Source: Pleurodeles waltl
Taxonomy: Eukaryota; Chordata; Amphibia; Caudata; Salamandridae
Direction of reading: 5' to 3'
NCBI RefSeq assembly: GCF_031143425.1
Contig: NC_090447.1
Coordinates: 29,230,238-29,294,237 of the forward strand
DNA length: 64,000 bases
The position numbers and the translations under genes are program-made. The notes under the pieces are model-generated. The model saw only the letters and a program-made list of their open reading frames with translations. It was not told the DNA's origin and did not search any database. Below, in pieces: positions 1 through 9,727 of this stretch. How positions within the stretch are numbered: the first letter of the stretch is position 1; the number at the start of each line of letters is the position of its first letter.

Positions 1-278
1 CACATGTTAAATGCAGAAAAATGTGAGTTTAGTAAACTTGAACTCACCAGTTATGGACATATTTTCTCCATAGAAAGAATGAAACCAGGTCCCATAAAGG
101 TATCTTTCCACAATTTTACTAGTAGCCCAAAGGATATGTCTGAATTATGTTACTTCTTGGGAATTGCCAGCTATTTTTCACAATATAGCAAACATTATGC
201 AACTATTAGTACACCGCTTAAAGAAGGAACCTAAAAAGGGAAACTGTTTAAGTGGGATCAAAATTGTGAGAAGGCGGT
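1..278 (+). pseudogene. Ty3/Gypsy pol fragment, reverse transcriptase 3' part (left piece)
   Basis: The frame from position 4 reads as the end of a Ty3/Gypsy reverse transcriptase: an LNAEKCEF start, then a FLGIASYFSQY-like segment and a STPLKE segment. These correspond to the RT thumb/connection found in this family. The frame has one in-frame TAA near 232-234, after which KGKLFKWDQNCEKA continues in the same frame. The sequence is cut at 278 by the insertion of a TGTAGGAA element and resumes at 13184. It is a decayed element with no function expected. The family assignment rests on motif recognition only. Confidence 0.8.
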
Positions 279-1064
279 TGTAGGAAGTTGGCTCTGTATA
301 TACTATCTCAAAGTGAGAGTCCAGGGGTCCCCCTTAGAGGTTGATAGTGGCAAAATTACATAATACTAATGCTTTATTTTGTGATAGTGTGGTCGAGCAG
401 TAGGCTTCTCAGAGGGTAGTGTTAAGCATTTGTTGTACACACACAGGCAATAAATGAGAACACACACTCAAAGACGTAACTCCAGGCCAATAGGTTTTTA
501 TATAGAAAAATATTATTTTCTTCATTTATTTTAGAACCACAAGATTCAGAATTCAAGTAAATACATAAACTGTAAGGTACTTGGCATAGGTAAATATGGA
601 ACTTTGAATTAAAACAGTAATGTACACAGTTTTGGCAAAAATGGCAATAAGCTATTTTAAAAGTGGACACTGTGCAAAAATCAACAGTTCCTAGGAGAGG
701 TAAGTACAAGTTAGTTTATCAGGTAAGTAGAGCACTTACAAGTTCAGTCTCTGGGGCATAGGCAGCCCACCGTTGGGGTTCAAGTCAACCGAAACACCCA
801 GCACCAGCAACACAGGGCCGGTCAGGTGCAGAGGTCAAAGTACGCCCCAAATAACATAGGCGCCTATGGAGACTAGGGGTGCTCCGGTTCCAGTCTGCTA
901 GCAGGTAAGTACCTTCGTCCTCGGGGAGCAGACCAGGGGGTTTTGTAGAGCACTGGGTGGGTCACAAATAGGCACACAAAAATACACCCTCAGCAGCACA
1001 GGGGCGGCCGGGTGCAGTGTGCAAAGTAGGTGTTGTGTTTTAGATAGAAATCAATGGAGGGACC
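279..1064. mobile_element. TG...CA-ended non-coding interspersed element, left arm
   Basis: The element begins TGTAGGAAGTTGGCTCTG at 279 and resumes after the provirus at 10967, ending TTTCCTACA at 13183. Without the provirus and a nested SINE it is about 2.65 kb. Its ends are short inverted repeats that also fit the TG...CA rule of LTRs. It is flanked by GCGGT (274-278) and GCGTT (13184-13188), a near-perfect 5-bp duplication. No coding frame was seen. It resembles a high-copy newt repeat I recognise from memory. It could be a very long solo LTR or a non-autonomous terminal-repeat element. Confidence 0.7.
1061..1064. repeat. Target-site duplication (GACC) of the provirus, left copy
   Basis: GACC immediately precedes the LTR at 1065 and is repeated right after the other LTR at 10963-10966. 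A 4-bp duplication is typical of gammaretroviral integrase. Confidence 0.8.
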
Positions 1065-1858
1065 TGAAGAACCAGAACCTTATGGGCCTGGCGGCGCAGG
1101 GTACGCCTGAAATCTCCTTGGATTCACCTGCCTCAACTAACAGAGACACGGGACACTCTGTCAGGCGTAAAAGATCAGATTTTATTAGCTGCAGCTAGTA
1201 CAGTTGTCCAAGAAGTACACAAGGTATGTTCTCAGGAGACTGCCACTTTACTTTGTGGCGCACAATCTTATATACCGTATAAAAACCATTTATTAACTAC
1301 ATACACTCCCAGAACACATAGAAAGGAGCCAGTAAGAATAATGTAAAGATAGAACAGAGCCAATAGAAATGTCGGAAAACAAGACAGCACCAATAGAAGG
1401 AATTGGAAAACAAAGTATCAAGTGACTTAAGGTTGCCTCCCCTCCAGCTGTGTTTGTCACCCCTCCCTTGAACTAATTCATTAACCGATCCACAACGAAG
1501 TTGCATGTGGTGTGATAAGTTTGTGTGCGTTTGGAGGACAGTTGTGAAATGAGAGAATACTAGCAAAGGACAGCGAAGGCCAGACGATAAGATAAGATCG
1601 GCGGAGAATAGTGTGAGCCTACAGATAGTTGAAACAAGGATTAGAAAACCAGACAGGGATTAGTGTACTCGGTCAGACCTTAATACCAGCCTTGTAAAGA
1701 TAGAGGCAGAAGGCTGTTTTGAACACCATGTTGCAGAATAAGCAGAAAAGGCAGAATGGACTTCGTTCGCTGTGCTGCCTGAGTGAAGGCAACATAAAAT
1801 GGCGGCGGGCCACAAAATGGCGGGTCGATACGATCGTATTAAAAATCGAATTTCCTCA
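1065..1858 (-). repeat. 3' long terminal repeat of the endogenous retrovirus
   Basis: This 794-bp LTR has TG...CA ends and matches 10169-10962 at every position I read except one (A1815 here, G10919 there). On the coding strand the U3 begins TGAGGAAATTCG and carries two YY1-like GCCATTTT motifs in its first 70 bases. A TATATAAG box lies at 1274-1267 and an AATAAA poly(A) signal at 1186-1181. U5 ends TTCTTCA. As the downstream LTR it would supply the transcript 3' end. Confidence 0.95.
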
Positions 1859-1860
1859 GA

Positions 1861-1870
1861 CCCTCCTTTT
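1861..1870 (-). promoter_or_regulatory. Polypurine tract for plus-strand priming
   Basis: On the minus strand AAAAGGAGGG is followed by TC and then the U3 start TGAGG. This is the expected site for RNase H-resistant priming of plus-strand DNA. It lies directly between the env stop and the 3' LTR. Confidence 0.85.
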
Positions 1871-1902
1871 GCCAGAACTCAGGCAAGATACACAAACTCA
1901 TG

Positions 1903-3417
1903 TTAATCTGAGTCGATGTCTATGGCCATGAGGTCATCAAGCTGTTGCTGTACCATCATTTTGATATTCTCTGCTCTTTGTGACTTGGGTTTGGGAATAC
2001 ATGCAGTAGCACATAGGTTGCAGATGGCAGGACCGCAGTGCATACAAAGACAACAAGAGAATATAAAAGCTAAAATTACTCCAAAGAATGTCAATACCTT
2101 CCAACCCCATTTGGACAGTAATCCCCAAAACCACTCCGAAAAGGACCAATCTCCTTCGTCCTGATGAATCGACTCGGAGATTATGTGTAACTTAGAGATA
2201 GCTTGGTATACTGTCGGAGCGTCATTAGGTATGAAAATACAGCAACTTGATCCGATCAATTTGCATACTCCACCACGGTCCGCAAGAACAAAGTCTAAGG
2301 CAACACGGTTCTGCAAGGTCATAAGACGATCAGCCTGTAGTTCAGCTGTAATGTTACTTAAAGCTCCTACAGTGATGTCTATGGTGGTTTCTACGACACG
2401 AACCAATTGCCTTATATTTCTGCTGTTGGCCATTGGACCCCAGAAGGGAAGAAATCCTTTGAGGAAATCTCCTCCCTCTTGTCCTGCTGTGTCTTTCGAA
2501 TCCACAATCCCTCTGCCATATCTATTTTTATGATGGTTCGCAGGAGCGGTGTATGTAGGGGGAAGAAGAAAGGCTATATAACAAGTACCAGAGAAATCAG
2601 CTGGCAACCATGTATAAGCCCTATCGTGGCAAACGAAGTATGTACCTTGAGATGGTACTAACGGCAGTGAATTCAGGGCTGAATAAACATATGTATGGGA
2701 ACATAAACTTTCTCTTTGTCCGGTGTTTGGAGTTCTACCATTTATTTGCAGACAGAAATTTCCTTGTTGGGGTATGACCCGTATCGGAGGAGATTTTCCT
2801 TGCTTAACCTTATCATTGAGGCTGGAAATGTAATCAGTTATGTTCCAATTGGTATATGCTTTTCTTTCATCTATGGAAGCTTCACTTTTTTCCATGATTT
2901 TAGCCATAGCTACCATTCCCTTTATCAATAAACTATGACTGAAATCTGAACCAACACTATGTGAACTGACAGGTTGTTTAATTTTACTTTGATATGCATT
3001 ATTGAAAATGACAAAATAAGCCCAAGCGGAACCTTCATAGGAGAATGGAAGAACTAAATATGGCATTCCTTTTTCTACCGTATGTGGTATGAGTCCACAC
3101 ACCCAACAGTCAGTTGTATTGATCACTAACTGATGTTGATGTAACAACTGGACGAAGGAATTGTTAAAGTATTCAGTTCTTCTGATGAGTTCATGCTGGG
3201 GAAGAGTGTGAAATAGGTGCGGAGAGATAGTAGAAGAAGATGTAGAGGTAGGAGAAGAGACAACTTTTTGCTGCAGAGTAATAATGATCCAGTTTACAGA
3301 TGCCAAAAGAATACACGACAATATAATGACACATAGAGCAATACTACAACGACTATATATTTCTTTACAATTATTCTTTACATTTTTACTTTCTCTTTTA
3401 TCTAATGTAGCCTCCAT
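1903..3417 (-). CDS. env: Endogenous retroviral Env glycoprotein, gamma-type, intact frame
   Basis: 504 codons from the first ATG. The frame extends upstream to 3465 only through a non-ATG codon after a TAG. Residues about 23-50 form a hydrophobic segment behind a charged 20-residue head, a signal-anchor-like leader. The SU part carries CWVC at 104-107 and several N-glycosylation sequons. A possible minimal furin site RYGR lies at 299-302. The TM part has a fusion-peptide-like GFLPFWG stretch, an immunosuppressive-like LQNRVALDF region, CX6CC at 385-393, and a membrane anchor near 440-460 with a Cys-rich cytoplasmic start. The CWVC/CX6CC pair is the covalent SU-TM signature of gamma-type Envs. 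The frame does not overlap pol, and only 32 bases separate its stop from the polypurine tract. Expression would need a spliced mRNA. Receptor and function are unknown. Confidence 0.93.
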   Translation of the reverse strand: MEATLDKRESKNVKNNCKEIYSRCSIALCVIILSCILLASVNWIIITLQQKVVSSPTSTSSSTISPHLFHTLPQHELIRRTEYFNNSFVQLLHQHQLVINTTDCWVCGLIPHTVEKGMPYLVLPFSYEGSAWAYFVIFNNAYQSKIKQPVSSHSVGSDFSHSLLIKGMVAMAKIMEKSEASIDERKAYTNWNITDYISSLNDKVKQGKSPPIRVIPQQGNFCLQINGRTPNTGQRESLCSHTYVYSALNSLPLVPSQGTYFVCHDRAYTWLPADFSGTCYIAFLLPPTYTAPANHHKNRYGRGIVDSKDTAGQEGGDFLKGFLPFWGPMANSRNIRQLVRVVETTIDITVGALSNITAELQADRLMTLQNRVALDFVLADRGGVCKLIGSSCCIFIPNDAPTVYQAISKLHIISESIHQDEGDWSFSEWFWGLLSKWGWKVLTFFGVILAFIFSCCLCMHCGPAICNLCATACIPKPKSQRAENIKMMVQQQLDDLMAIDIDSD

Positions 3418-3568
3418 CTTTCTAAGTGGATGCTCACGGCAATCTTCCTCAATCACTGTAGTCACGATTATCTACCGTCCTATGACACTGTGAGGTCCTG
3501 CAGGCCTATTGCCACTTACTCAGGTCGTAACTAAGACTCCTACCGTGACCCTGCAACCGGGATAGAGT

Positions 3569-3586
3569 ACTACATAGGAGAGAAAT
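3569..3586 (-). promoter_or_regulatory. Candidate splice acceptor for env mRNA
   Basis: On the minus strand TTTCTCTCCTATGTAG is a pyrimidine-rich acceptor sequence just after the pol stop and about 150 bases before the env ATG. A second AG follows within 30 bases (GGTTGCAG). The choice between them is inference. Confidence 0.45.
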
Positions 3587-6500
3587 TTACAAGTTCTTTG
3601 GTCTTGGTCTCAAATTATAGCGTTCCTGTCCAGAGGCAGTCTGGTTTTGAAACAATGTTCCTGGATTTGTCGTGTTCAAGCGACGATGCGATGGTATTGC
3701 TTCTTGGAGGATGTCGTCGTCCTCTTTCTCAGAAAGTGTTCCAATTAGACGCGCATCACTGAATGGTACAAATTGCGGAACTTTCTCACTTTCAGAGTCA
3801 CTGATGCCTCTACGGACCCACTGATCGAAAGGCAAGGGCAAAGGCACTTTCTTGCAGTGCACGGCATGCACCCAGTTTTTCTTTCCTTCGACTTTAACTG
3901 CTGTTCTTGTGGTCAAAAGAACCAGGCGTGGCTCTCTCCATCTGGGCTCCAAATTTCTCTGTCGTTGGAAATTTTTCGTGCAGACCCAGTCACCTGGTCG
4001 GATGGAATGACCTGGGTCTGTGGAAGCCTCTGGTAGAGCACTCTGAACCTGTTGATGAAGAACACGCAATTTAGTTGTAAGGTCATGCAAGTAGTCAATC
4101 AACATCGGGTATGGCAAGTCTGAGTATTTCTTAGGGCGAGGAACTCCCCATACATTAGCTGGGCGACCAAATATCACTTCGTAAGGGCTAAGCCCCAAAC
4201 GAGAGTGTACTGCTGTTCTGGTGGACAGAAGAGCCAATGGTAAAGCATCAGGCCAATTAAGTCCTGTGCTAGCTTGCACCTTAGCAATTTTAAGCTTCAA
4301 GGTTCCATTGTAGCATTCTACTAAACCAGCCGACTGTGGGTGATTCGCCGCGTGGAACTTCTGTTTTATGCCAAGACCTGCACAAACTTTTTGCATGACT
4401 TGACCCACAAATTCGCTCCCATTGTCACTCCAGACAATGCGCGGCAAACCAAACCTAGGGAAGAATTCTTTCAAAAGTATTTTGGCAGTTGATAAAGCAG
4501 TATTGTCCTTCAGAGGGTAGGCTTCTACCCATCTAGAAAAAACACATACTACCACCAGAACATATTTGAGGTTGTTGCATCGTTCCATGTGAATATAATC
4601 GATCTGCAACACCTCAAATGGATATGTTGGAGGAGCAAAATGACCTGCTGGAGTTGGGGTTCCCTTTCCCGGATTGTACATCAAGCAAACAATACAATGT
4701 TTTACTACATTATTTGCACACTTTGGGATCCCCTCATTTTGCCACACTGGAGCCAGAAGTTTACATATTCCTTTTGCACTTAGGTGAGCTGGACCATGTG
4801 CCATAGTAACTACAGGTAGTACATAAGCATCTGGTAACAGCCAACGTTGATGTTCTGATAATTCAACCCAACATCCCATCTCATCTAACATTCCTGTACT
4901 TTCCTTCCACTTTCTCAACTCATTCTCCGTAGCCTCTCCTTGAATTGATTTCACACTCTCTACTGTATCTTCACACATTCCCTTTTCTCTTACGCAGTTT
5001 GCGGGACTTGCAACATACATTCGACTTGTGTTGTCTCTGGCTGTCTTTTTCGCTACCTCATCTGCAAATGCATTTCCTCGACCAACATCGTCCACAATCT
5101 TTTTGTGTGCACTACACTTCACGATCGCTATCTGAGTAGGCATTGTAAGTGACTCAAGAAGTTCAGTCACTAATTGACCATGTTGTATCTTAGTACCATG
5201 GGAAGTAAAGAATCCTCTTTCCTTCCATAAGCGCCCAAAGTTAAACGCTACACCAAAAGCGTATTGGCTATCAGTGTACACGTTTACTCTTTTTCCTTTG
5301 GATAACACACACGCTCTAGTTAAGGCTATCAATTCAGCTGCCTGAGCTGAATTATGTCTAATGCGTGCTGTCTCCACAATCGTATGCAAAGTAGTAATAG
5401 CGTAGGCTGAAACTGTATCTCCATTCGGGAGCTTGAAACAAGAACCATCTACCCATAGTGTTCCATCTGGATTCACTAATGGCGTGTCTTTTAGGTCAAT
5501 TCTACCCTTAGTCTCTTCTTCAGTACGGAGAAAACAATCATGCTGTTCAGAGACATCTCTCTCTTCTGGAAGAGGCAACAAAGTAGCTGGATTCAGGGTA
5601 TTACATAGTTTGATGTGTATGTGACTAGCCAAAAGCGTCAGCTCATATCCGGACAACCGAGCACTCGTAAGATGCTGCGTTTTTGTCCTATTTAGTAAAG
5701 TATCCACTGCATGTGGCACCATAACAATGAGAGTATTATCTAGCACTACTCCAGCAGACTGTCGAATAGAAATTGCTGCTGCCGCTGTCGCCTTAAGACA
5801 ACTAGGCAATGCTTTAGCTACTGGATCTAACGTAGCTGAGAAATATGCGCATGGTCGCTGTTGATCTCCAAAACGCTGCGTTAAGACTGACAATGCACAA
5901 CCCTCTCTTTCGTGGACATAGAGCGTAAAGGGCTTACTGTAATCAGGAGTACCCAATACAGGAGCAGAACACAAAGCAATACGCAAATCAGTAAAACTCT
6001 TCTGACATTCGTCAGTCCACGGAAGAGGCTGAGGCGTATCTTTTAAAGTTAGCGCCAACAGCGGTTTAGCCAATAAAGAGAAACTCGGAATCCACTGTCT
6101 ACAATAAGAAGTAATGCCCAAAAAGGCACGTACCTCTCTTTGTGTGGATGGCACTGACATTTGTGCAATTGCCTGAATTCGTTCGGGGGTCAATCGTCGT
6201 CCCTCCTTTGACAAGAGATGACCCAAATAAGTCACCTCGCGACAGACATATTGTAATTTAGAAGGAGAAACCTTGTGATTTAGATCAAACAAATGACGCA
6301 ACAGTGCAACGGTCACGTTTTTGCAAATCTCCTCTGAATCAGCTGCAACTAATAAGTCATCCATGTACTGAATGAGAGCGGCACCGGACGGTAAGGAAAA
6401 GGCATCAAGATGACATTTTAGAGCTTGACTGTAAATAGAGGGACTTTCACAATAACCTTGAGGTGCGCGTTTAAACCGGAAGCTTCGGCCTCCGAGGGAA

Positions 6501-7375
6501 AAACCAAAAATATCTCTACTCTCTTCGGCGATGGGAATACTAAAGAAAGCATTCTTTAAATCAATAACTGAAAACCAAGTCGCTGTAGAAGGTATCATCG
6601 TCAACAGAGCAGTGATATCTGGGACTACAGGAAACTGCGGTACGACAATCTTGTTTACCTCCCGAAGATCAATTACAAAACGATAAACAGGAGGCTGAGA
6701 AGGATCAGTGCGTTTAAGAACCGGAAGAACAGGACTGTTACATGTATTTCCTCTCGTTTCCTCAACCACACCCTTCTGAATCAAATCATGGACAATTTCC
6801 AGAAGTGCTTTCTCACCTTCAGTAGAGATTCTGTATTGCGGAATACGTGGCATTTCAGCATTGGGCTTAAGAGTAACAACATAAGGTGGGATCTCAAGAC
6901 AACCAACGTCATTCGGACCCGTAGCCCAAAGCGTTTCGGGAAGAGAAAGCAATTCAGGTGGGAATGGATCTTTTGAGAAGTACATTGGACTAGTCATTTT
7001 CTGTCCTAGAGTGAGGTATACACCAGAAGGTGAACAATATATCGTAGCATGCATTCTTTTTAATAGATCTAAACCCAACAGATTTTCACCACAACCATTC
7101 GTCAGAAGAAGCGGAGCTTCTAAATCATAAGGGCCTATTGAAACAGGCAAAGGGCAAGAAACTGGATTGCGAACAGGGGCGCCAGAAAATCCTACAGATA
7201 CATTCGTTAAGCCAGACAAAGGTGCGCCAGGGAGTTTAGAATGAATGATAGAGCTTCTCATGGCACCAGTATCTAAAAGAAATGGCTCTGAAACACCCAT
7301 TGTAGTGACATTAACATAAGGTCCATTCTGATCCACTGGAATTGACGTAACCCCCTTACTTTGTCCATGGCTGTC
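3587..7375 (-). CDS. pol: Endogenous retroviral Pol (protease, RT, RNase H, integrase), intact
   Basis: 1262 codons in the same frame as gag, starting right after its TAG, so it would be made as Gag-Pol by stop readthrough. Numbering runs from the GTG at 7336. The protease has DTG at 22-24. RT has VIDL (D259) and YMDD at 324-327, and RNase H has D630, E668, D689 and D759. Integrase has an HHCC zinc site (H847, H851, C881, C884) and a DDE core (D913, D971, E1007, with 35 residues between the last two). A C-terminal domain ends in a basic NLRPRPKNL tail. Every catalytic residue I looked for is present and no stop or frameshift interrupts it. Pol proteins process the polyprotein, copy the RNA and integrate the DNA. 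The frame-sharing and domain order fit the gamma/epsilon side of retroviruses. Exact placement needs a phylogeny. Confidence 0.95.
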   Translation of the reverse strand, partial: DSHGQSKGVTSIPVDQNGPYVNVTTMGVSEPFLLDTGAMRSSIIHSKLPGAPLSGLTNVSVGFSGAPVRNPVSCPLPVSIGPYDLEAPLLLTNGCGENLLGLDLLKRMHATIYCSPSGVYLTLGQKMTSPMYFSKDPFPPELLSLPETLWATGPNDVGCLEIPPYVVTLKPNAEMPRIPQYRISTEGEKALLEIVHDLIQKGVVEETRGNTCNSPVLPVLKRTDPSQPPVYRFVIDLREVNKIVVPQFPVVPDITALLTMIPSTATWFSVIDLKNAFFSIPIAEESRDIFGFSLGGRSFRFKRAPQGYCESPSIYSQALKCHLDAFSLPSGAALIQYMDDLLVAADSEEICKNVTVALLRHLFDLNHKVSPSKLQYVCREVTYLGHLLSKEGRRLTPERIQAIAQMSVPSTQREVRAFLGITSYCRQWIPSFSLLAKPLLALTLKDTPQPLPWTDECQKSFTDLRIALCSAPVLGTPDYSKPFTLYVHEREGCALSVLTQRFGDQQRPCAYFSATLDPVAKALPSCLKATAAAAISIRQSAGVVLDNTLIVMVPHAVDTLLNRTKTQHLTSARLSGYELTLLASHIHIKLCNTLNPATLLPLPEERDVSEQHDCFLRTEEETKGRIDLKDTPLVNPDGTLWVDGSCFKLPNGDTVSAYAITTLHTIVETARIRHNSAQAAELIALTRACVLSKGKRVNVYTDSQYAFGVAFNFGRLWKERGFFTSHGTKIQHGQLVTELLESLTMPTQIAIVKCSAHKKIVDDVGRGNAFADEVAKKTARDNTSRMYVASPANCVREKGMCEDTVESVKSIQGEATENELRKWKESTGMLDEMGCWVELSEHQRWLLPDAYVLPVVTMAHGPAHLSAKGICKLLAPVWQNEGIPKCANNVVKHCIVCLMYNPGKGTPTPAGHFAPPTYPFEVLQIDYIHMERCNNLKYVLVVVCVFSRWVEAYPLKDNTALSTAKILLKEFFPRFGLPRIVWSDNGSEFVGQVMQKVCAGLGIKQKFHAANHPQSAGLVECYNGTLKLKIAKVQASTGLNWPDALPLALLSTRTAVHSRLGLSPYEVIFGRPANVWGVPRPKKYSDLPYPMLIDYLHDLTTKLRVLHQQVQSALPEASTDPGHSIRPGDWVCTKNFQRQRNLEPRWREPRLVLLTTRTAVKVEGKKNWVHAVHCKKVPLPLPFDQWVRRGISDSESEKVPQFVPFSDARLIGTLSEKEDDDILQEAIPSHRRLNTTNPGTLFQNQTASGQERYNLRPRPKNL

Positions 7376-7378
7376 CTA
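7376..7378 (-). promoter_or_regulatory. gag stop codon TAG, candidate readthrough site into pol
   Basis: Gag ends at a single TAG followed by GACAGCCATGG. Pol continues in the same frame without another stop. In gammaretroviruses such a UAG is suppressed at low rate with the help of a downstream pseudoknot. The G after the stop fits, but the pseudoknot is not shown here. Confidence 0.75.
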
Positions 7379-9727
7379 TTCAAAATGAAGACTTTCATTC
7401 CCTCCTTCAATATACTGATCCTCACTGTAATACTGTGTAGACCTAACATTTTGCTGGTCAAAGTAATTTCCGGAATTTGGAGGAACAAAAGAACGCTGCT
7501 CTTGGGTTAACACACCTCGACCTCTACCTCTATTTGCTGACTGAATACCACCACGACCTCGTGAAGCAGATGTTGCTCCATTACGCTGCAACAATGCCGG
7601 ACAACTGTTCTTAAAATGACCTTCCTCCCTACAATAAGCACATTGATTGGGACCTAGCAAAGGTCTTGGAATGAATGGTTCAGGCTTTTGATACAACCTC
7701 TGAAACTGCGGAGGCTGTTGAAACTGAGGCTGAACATAACGAGGAGGATAAGCCTGTTGCAAGAGAACTTTAGTTTTTAATTCTTTCGTCTTTTTCTCTT
7801 GTTTTTCCCTTTCTTCTTTGTCTCTATTTTCATAATATTGTGCAGTAGCCAATATCTGGGCGGAAGAAGAAACTGCCCATGAACTCTCGGAGTCTTTTAG
7901 CTTGTGTGATAGTTCAGGAAGCAAGTTATATACGAACTTATCCACAAATAATCGCTGTCCCCCTTCTGTAGCCATATCTTGACCACTGTGATCAATGAAT
8001 GTCTCCTCGAATCGGGTAAAGAAATCGGAAACACTTTCATCTTTCTTTTGTTTACATACTGCTAGCTTATCCCAATTAACTCTCAAAGCAGGCATCATTG
8101 TTTTCATTAATGTAATAATCCTACCAGGGAGTTCTGAGATCAAAGCGTCGGGCTTTGCACCACCTACTTGACCTCTATCTGCGGCAATAATAGCGTTCCA
8201 ATCGCCGCCTAATTCTTGAGCGTGATCCTCTCTACGAATTTTAGCCCATATTGTCTGTGGAACTACATTTCCCATCAACATGTCAATATCTGCTAGATTC
8301 ATAGTACATGCATCAACTGTTTGCGACAACTCTTTATAGTAACCAGCAGGATTTTTGCGTGGATCTGGTAGTGACTGTTTAAGTGCTAAAACTTCAGACC
8401 TTTTCCAGGGGACATGTATCCATATGCGCTGAAAATGCGCAGGAATAGCTGGATTAGCACCTGCTGCTGCAACTTCTTCCTTCCATATTGTAGAAACCTC
8501 TCTCATGGGATAGTTTTTCAGTGCTGTCCTAACTGAAGGATCAGAATCAGGAAAAGTCTGTGAGAACAATAGGGATCTGAAAGAAATAAGTGTTCTGACA
8601 GCGTTTTCAACCTTAGGACCCACAATAAGTCCTTTGTCAAAGTCAGCCTGAACATCTAACAGATCCTGTGGGACCGAACCCAAATTCATATTCTCCCATT
8701 CTTTAGCGAGAGTATCGCACATAACTTTAAAAACATATCTCTGCGTAGGTGCATTCCATTGCAGAAAGGTGGACATAATATCAGACGTACTATATTGGGG
8801 ACCCTTCTTGATCCATCTACAAGCAAGTGAGTCCAATTTTTCTCGCTCTTCGGAGTCTGGGAATTGACTACGAGACTGTCTTCGAGAAAAAGCTGGAGAC
8901 ACATTTAAAGCTTCAAAGAAAGGTGATAAGAGACCAGAGACAGTATCTGCAAATTGCTTACGCATAGATGGAGAATTTGACATAAGGATAGGGGACAAGG
9001 TATTAGGTGAATTAACTAAAGGAGCATTAGGAATTGCCAAAGGAGCAGAAGGCAAAGGAGTTAAAGGCAAAGCTGGCATAGGCAATACTTGAGGAGGCAA
9101 ATGTGGAAAAGCTGGAGCAGGCGGAAGCACAACTGGCGGCTGAACAGGCTGTAACATCGGGGGTGCATTAGCACCTTGTACATAGGGCGGAGGCAATTTC
9201 AATAAGTGGGACATTAAGGAATCTTCCTCAAAATCTTTTCTCTTATCAAGGGAAGAGATAGGCAACGTCGGATAGCATTTATCTATTGCCATTCGATGCT
9301 GTCTGTCTGAAATTTCCATTGCATTATCTATTTCATCATCTTTGAATTGCTGAGCAGCCTGTATAATCGTCATTCCCTGTGTTTTCCTATCTCGTTTCGC
9401 TTGTTTAATTTCTCTCTGTTTGGCTTCCTTACGCCAAAGGCGAAAAGAGTCAAACATTGCCGGCCGGGCTTTTCTTTTAAATAACGTTGCTTCTAAATTA
9501 TCTAGTACATCAGTTTCGAAACTACCATTTTCTGGCCATTTTAAAACACCATCTTTCTTTGTATATCGGGTCCATGTCTTATTAAAGGCAATAGGACCAA
9601 CACCATGTTTAGAATAGAGCTCATATGTGGGAGTTCCAACCGAAGGAATCGGACAGGAGTCCTCAAGCTGGGAGTCCCTATTACAACCAAAGCAACAAAG
9701 TTTTCCAAACTTAGTCAGACCAGACAT
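7376..9727 (-). CDS. gag: Endogenous retroviral Gag polyprotein, intact
   Basis: 783 codons from a clear ATG. It starts MSG, so it lacks the usual N-terminal MG myristoylation signal, but has a CC pair at 11-12. A charged helical matrix-like region runs to about 170, followed by a PPPY late-budding motif at 179-182 and a Pro/Ala-rich linker to about 250. The capsid-like region spans roughly 290-640 and includes a p30-type segment near 470-610. A Lys/Glu-rich stretch follows, then one CX2CX4HX4C zinc knuckle (C696, C699, H704, C709), then RG/RGG repeats at 723-738. It is longer than the classic gammaretroviral Gag of about 540 residues. It would form the virion core and package RNA. No break is visible. 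Confidence 0.93.
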   Translation of the reverse strand: MSGLTKFGKLCCFGCNRDSQLEDSCPIPSVGTPTYELYSKHGVGPIAFNKTWTRYTKKDGVLKWPENGSFETDVLDNLEATLFKRKARPAMFDSFRLWRKEAKQREIKQAKRDRKTQGMTIIQAAQQFKDDEIDNAMEISDRQHRMAIDKCYPTLPISSLDKRKDFEEDSLMSHLLKLPPPYVQGANAPPMLQPVQPPVVLPPAPAFPHLPPQVLPMPALPLTPLPSAPLAIPNAPLVNSPNTLSPILMSNSPSMRKQFADTVSGLLSPFFEALNVSPAFSRRQSRSQFPDSEEREKLDSLACRWIKKGPQYSTSDIMSTFLQWNAPTQRYVFKVMCDTLAKEWENMNLGSVPQDLLDVQADFDKGLIVGPKVENAVRTLISFRSLLFSQTFPDSDPSVRTALKNYPMREVSTIWKEEVAAAGANPAIPAHFQRIWIHVPWKRSEVLALKQSLPDPRKNPAGYYKELSQTVDACTMNLADIDMLMGNVVPQTIWAKIRREDHAQELGGDWNAIIAADRGQVGGAKPDALISELPGRIITLMKTMMPALRVNWDKLAVCKQKKDESVSDFFTRFEETFIDHSGQDMATEGGQRLFVDKFVYNLLPELSHKLKDSESSWAVSSSAQILATAQYYENRDKEEREKQEKKTKELKTKVLLQQAYPPRYVQPQFQQPPQFQRLYQKPEPFIPRPLLGPNQCAYCREEGHFKNSCPALLQRNGATSASRGRGGIQSANRGRGRGVLTQEQRSFVPPNSGNYFDQQNVRSTQYYSEDQYIEGGNESLHFE

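Noticed and set aside
1719..1931. Plus-strand frame in the LTR, repeated with extension at 10823-11254
   Set aside because: It is antisense to the provirus, continues differently outside each LTR, and has no domain.
3418..3465. Upstream extension of env from a GTG codon
   Set aside because: The codon is not ATG and a stop lies two codons before it. The first ATG at 3417 is the simpler start.
7273..7336. Independent start of pol at a GTG codon
   Set aside because: Pol is in frame with gag after a single TAG, so a readthrough fusion explains it without internal initiation.
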